In this document: piece after piece, positions 61,753 through 64,000 of the stretch | Layout: the number at the start of each line of letters is the position of its first letter | How positions within the stretch are numbered: the first letter of the stretch is position 1 | NCBI RefSeq assembly: GCF_001982635.1 | Contig: NZ_MKFI01000003.1 | Span: forward strand, 186,001 to 250,000 | Source: Bradyrhizobium mercantei | Lineage (GTDB): Bacteria > Pseudomonadota > Alphaproteobacteria > Rhizobiales > Xanthobacteraceae | DNA length: 64,000 bases | Direction of reading: 5' to 3' | Notes under the pieces: model-generated | Databases searched by the model: none | Told to the model about the DNA's origin: nothing | What the model saw: only the letters and a program-made list of their open reading frames with translations | Position numbers and translations under genes: made by a program

Positions 61753-63276
61753 TCACATCGTCGCGCCGAGTTGCCACGGGACAAACTCGCTCGAGCCGTA
61801 GCCGAGCAGTTCAGACTTGGAGCGCTCGCCGGATGCGACGCGCAAAATCCTCTGGAAGATTTCACGGCCCTTCTCTGCAATTGTCACGCCGTCGAGAATA
61901 TCGCCGCAGTTCACATCCATATCCTCTTGCATTCTGTGGTATAGATCCGAATTGGTGGCGAGCTTGATGGAGGGGGTCGGCTTACACCCATAGGCGGAGC
62001 CACGGCCGGTCGTGAAGCACAGGATGTTGGCTCCTCCGGCAACTTGTCCCGTTGCCGCAACCGGGTCGAAGCCAGGCGTATCCATGAAAACAAAACCCTT
62101 CCTGTCAATTCGCTCCGCGTAGCGATAGACTCCTCTCAGCGTGGAAGTGCCTCCTTTGGCGACTGACCCGAGGGATTTCTCAAGGATGGTTGTCAGTCCA
62201 CCCGCCTTGTTACCGGGAGAGGGATTGTTATTGAGTTCGCCGCCGGAACGAGCCGCATAGACCTTCCACCATTCGATGAGATCGACGATACGACGGCCGA
62301 TCGTCTCGTTTTCGGCCCTACGGGTGAGGAGATGCTCCGCACCAAAGATTTCCGGCGTTTCAGAAAGCACTGCCGTACCACCCTGACGGACCAGCATGTC
62401 CGCGGCCGCACCTAGCGCTGGATTCGCCGTTAGCGCCGAATAGCCGTCCGAGCCGCCACACTGAAGCGCCAGCGTCAACTCCGAGGCCGGAACGGTCTCG
62501 CGTCGCGCGCTATTGGCCAACGGCAACATCTCCTTCACCCGTTCGACGCCCGCCTCGATTGACCTGCGCGTTCCACCTTTCTCTTGAATTGTCATGCTTC
62601 GGAAGTGCTCGCCCTCTTCGACACCGAATTGAGCCTTGAGGCGAGGGATCTGGAAAACTTCGCAACCCAGGCCGACGAGCAGAATGCCGGCGAGATTGGC
62701 GTGAGTCGCATAGCCCCACTGCGTCCGTGAGAGCAGATCGAATCCTTCACCGCTTGCTGCCATGCCGCAGCCCGTCCCATGAGTAAAAGCGATGACGCCG
62801 TCGACGTTGGGATAGTCGGCGAGGATACCGGACCGCTCCACCGCCGTCGCTATGAAACCGGCTACCGTTGCCGAACAGTTCACCGAGGTGAGGATACCGA
62901 GATAGTTGCGAGTTCCAATGCGGTCTCCGGGCCGACGGAAACCTTCGAAAGTTGCGGCAGTCTCACCAGGGAGCAGTGCCTCTCGAGGTGTAGCGTCAGT
63001 GGCGAACGCGTAGTCGCGATCGAAGTCCTGCATGACGATGTTGTGCTCATGCACCCACTCACCGGGCGAAATGGTGACCCCAGCAAAGCCGATCGTTTGA
63101 CCGAGTTTCCGGATCGGCTCCCCTTCGCTGATGGTGCAGCTGGCGATCTTGTGGCCTCTCGGTATTGCGCGCGCTGCGCGCAAGCCTTGGTCCAGTTCGG
63201 CACCTTGCCGGACCGGATCGAGAGCAACAACAACGTTGTCTGTTTCCGTGAGACGCAGGATGCGCGGAGAAGACAT
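61753..63276 (-). CDS. UxaA/GarD-family altronate- or galactarate-type dehydratase
   Basis: The 507-residue enzyme has the N-terminal SAF domain (DNVVVALDPVRQGAEL, IPRGHKIASC, ISPGEWVHEHNI) fused to the large catalytic domain (FRRPGDRIGTRNYLGILTSVNCSATV, AFTHGTGCGMAASGEGFDLL, LQCGGSDGYSALTANPALGAA, LSETPEIFGAEHLLTRRA, GRGSAYGCKPTPSIKLATNSD). Family members dehydrate altronate, galactarate and similar hydroxy acids with iron. The fused form differs from the split pair at 14.7-16.3 kb, which I call SuyAB. It is coded on the minus strand, ahead of the cupin and SDR. The true substrate is unknown. Confidence 0.88.
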   Translation of the reverse strand: MSSPRILRLTETDNVVVALDPVRQGAELDQGLRAARAIPRGHKIASCTISEGEPIRKLGQTIGFAGVTISPGEWVHEHNIVMQDFDRDYAFATDATPREALLPGETAATFEGFRRPGDRIGTRNYLGILTSVNCSATVAGFIATAVERSGILADYPNVDGVIAFTHGTGCGMAASGEGFDLLSRTQWGYATHANLAGILLVGLGCEVFQIPRLKAQFGVEEGEHFRSMTIQEKGGTRRSIEAGVERVKEMLPLANSARRETVPASELTLALQCGGSDGYSALTANPALGAAADMLVRQGGTAVLSETPEIFGAEHLLTRRAENETIGRRIVDLIEWWKVYAARSGGELNNNPSPGNKAGGLTTILEKSLGSVAKGGTSTLRGVYRYAERIDRKGFVFMDTPGFDPVAATGQVAGGANILCFTTGRGSAYGCKPTPSIKLATNSDLYHRMQEDMDVNCGDILDGVTIAEKGREIFQRILRVASGERSKSELLGYGSSEFVPWQLGATM

Positions 63277-63465
63277 TTCGAACCTCTATGGTGGCGCTTG
63301 ATGGCGCGGGCCTGAATGGCGCGGGCCTGAATTGCGCTCGTCGCCGTAACGTATCCGTCTGTCCCGACGTCTGACGAAACGCCACGTCAGCAACTCTCGA
63401 GACGAGAAGGGTTGGAAATACGCCTGCTTCGCTACGGCTCTAAATCCCTGCGAAGCCGGAAGCGC

Positions 63466-64000
63466 TTAAGTCTTGGGCATCGTCTTGGGTAGCGATACCC
63501 CGTTGTAACGGGTGTAGATCTCGTCGAGCTTTCCATTTGCGAGGTTTTCGGCGATGATTTCGTTCAAGCGATTCCGGAAGGCGTTGTCACCTTTGCGGAT
63601 TCCAATAGCGTATGGATTGGTCTTCAGGATGATCTTTACCTGGAGTGGATCGTCCGTGCGGCGTTTGTTGACCGCCGCCACGATTTGCGGCGAAGAGACC
63701 ATGACGTTGAGTTGCTTTGAAACCAGACCCGTTACGAGTGTTGCGTCGTCGTCATATCGTGTCAGCGGGACAGTCGGGAATTGGGCGGCCGCTTCCAGAT
63801 CGCCGGTCGTGCCACGCGTTGTACCGATCTGGAGGCTGGCTAAATCGTTCAGCGTTTTAATTGGTGTACTCGCCGGAGCGGCGATGACGACTTGAATGAC
63901 CCCGTAGGCGTCGGAAAAATCGATCACCTGCTTACGTTCGGGAGTCACGCTGAAAGAGGCCATAACAATGTCCGCTTGCCCTGTAAGCAGGGTTGGTACA
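63466..64000 (-). CDS. Amino-acid-type ABC substrate-binding protein (5' part outside the window)
   Basis: The minus-strand frame is open to the window edge: codons beyond 63963 read VPTLLTGQADIVMASFSVTPER, the usual segment of family 3 solute-binding proteins (GQADIV...TPER). The rest follows the family: VIDFSDAYGVIQVVIA, LASLQIGTTRGTTGDLEAAAQFP, YDDDATLVTGLVSKQLNVMV, IGIRKGDNAFRNRLNEII and ANGKLDEIYTRYNG. These periplasmic proteins deliver polar amino acids or related acids to ABC importers. The gene ends 189 bases before the UxaA-family gene on the same strand. The N-terminus and signal peptide lie off the window. Confidence 0.9.
   Translation of the reverse strand, partial: VPTLLTGQADIVMASFSVTPERKQVIDFSDAYGVIQVVIAAPASTPIKTLNDLASLQIGTTRGTTGDLEAAAQFPTVPLTRYDDDATLVTGLVSKQLNVMVSSPQIVAAVNKRRTDDPLQVKIILKTNPYAIGIRKGDNAFRNRLNEIIAENLANGKLDEIYTRYNGVSLPKTMPKT

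Overview
The window looks like an accessory, partly mobile region from an alphaproteobacterium of the Hyphomicrobiales, most like Bradyrhizobium and relatives. The GC-rich coding, the HU protein, the CopG-trbBCD...trbFGI-DUF2274 order and the linked LuxR/LuxI pair all fit the conjugative islands of rhizobia. No tRNA, rRNA, CRISPR array or intact insertion sequence was seen. All functional calls come from reading protein motifs, gene order and spacing; no searches were run.

Layout. (1) 0-9.5 kb: a trb mating-pair (type IV secretion) cluster, broken by an in-frame double deletion that fuses pieces of trbE to the tail of trbL. It is followed, on the other strand, by LuxR, LuxI and a LysR regulator. 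(2) 9.5-14.7 kb: sparse DNA with an AraC regulator and a membrane diguanylate cyclase. (3) 14.7-20.9 kb: a probable sulfolactate operon. SuyAB (sulfo-lyase), SlcC and ComC (two sulfolactate dehydrogenases of opposite stereochemistry) and a DctA-type carrier are followed by a GntR/HutC regulator; the same palindrome lies before suyA and before the regulator gene. (4) 21-28.2 kb: a divergent pair of operons. One is a sulfonate/nitrate-type ABC importer carrying an extra TctC-type receptor; the other is IclR, an acyl-CoA dehydrogenase and a CoA-transferase. (5) 28.3-45.8 kb: four SdsA-type alkylsulfatases, two of them directly behind paralogous TetR regulators, with MarR, a chemoreceptor, an aldehyde dehydrogenase, a ClC channel and an enoyl-CoA hydratase. 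(6) 45.9-60.3 kb: Zn-alcohol dehydrogenase, MFS carrier, acyl-CoA ligase, hydroxyacyl-CoA dehydrogenase-like SDR, three acyl-CoA dehydrogenases (one resembling methylsuccinyl-CoA dehydrogenase), CoA-transferase, thiolase, a dienoyl-CoA-reductase-like enzyme and a truncated IclR. (7) 60.4-64 kb: an oppositely oriented operon with an amino-acid-type binding protein, a full-length UxaA-family dehydratase, a cupin and an SDR.

How it fits together. Regions 5 and 6 form a plausible complete route: sulfate ester to alcohol (alkylsulfatases), alcohol to aldehyde (Zn-ADH), aldehyde to acid (ALDH), acid to acyl-CoA (ligase or CoA-transferases), then beta-oxidation. Region 3 would release sulfite and pyruvate from either enantiomer of sulfolactate. 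The whole reads as an organosulfur-catabolism island next to a decayed conjugation apparatus. Substrates are inferred, not shown.
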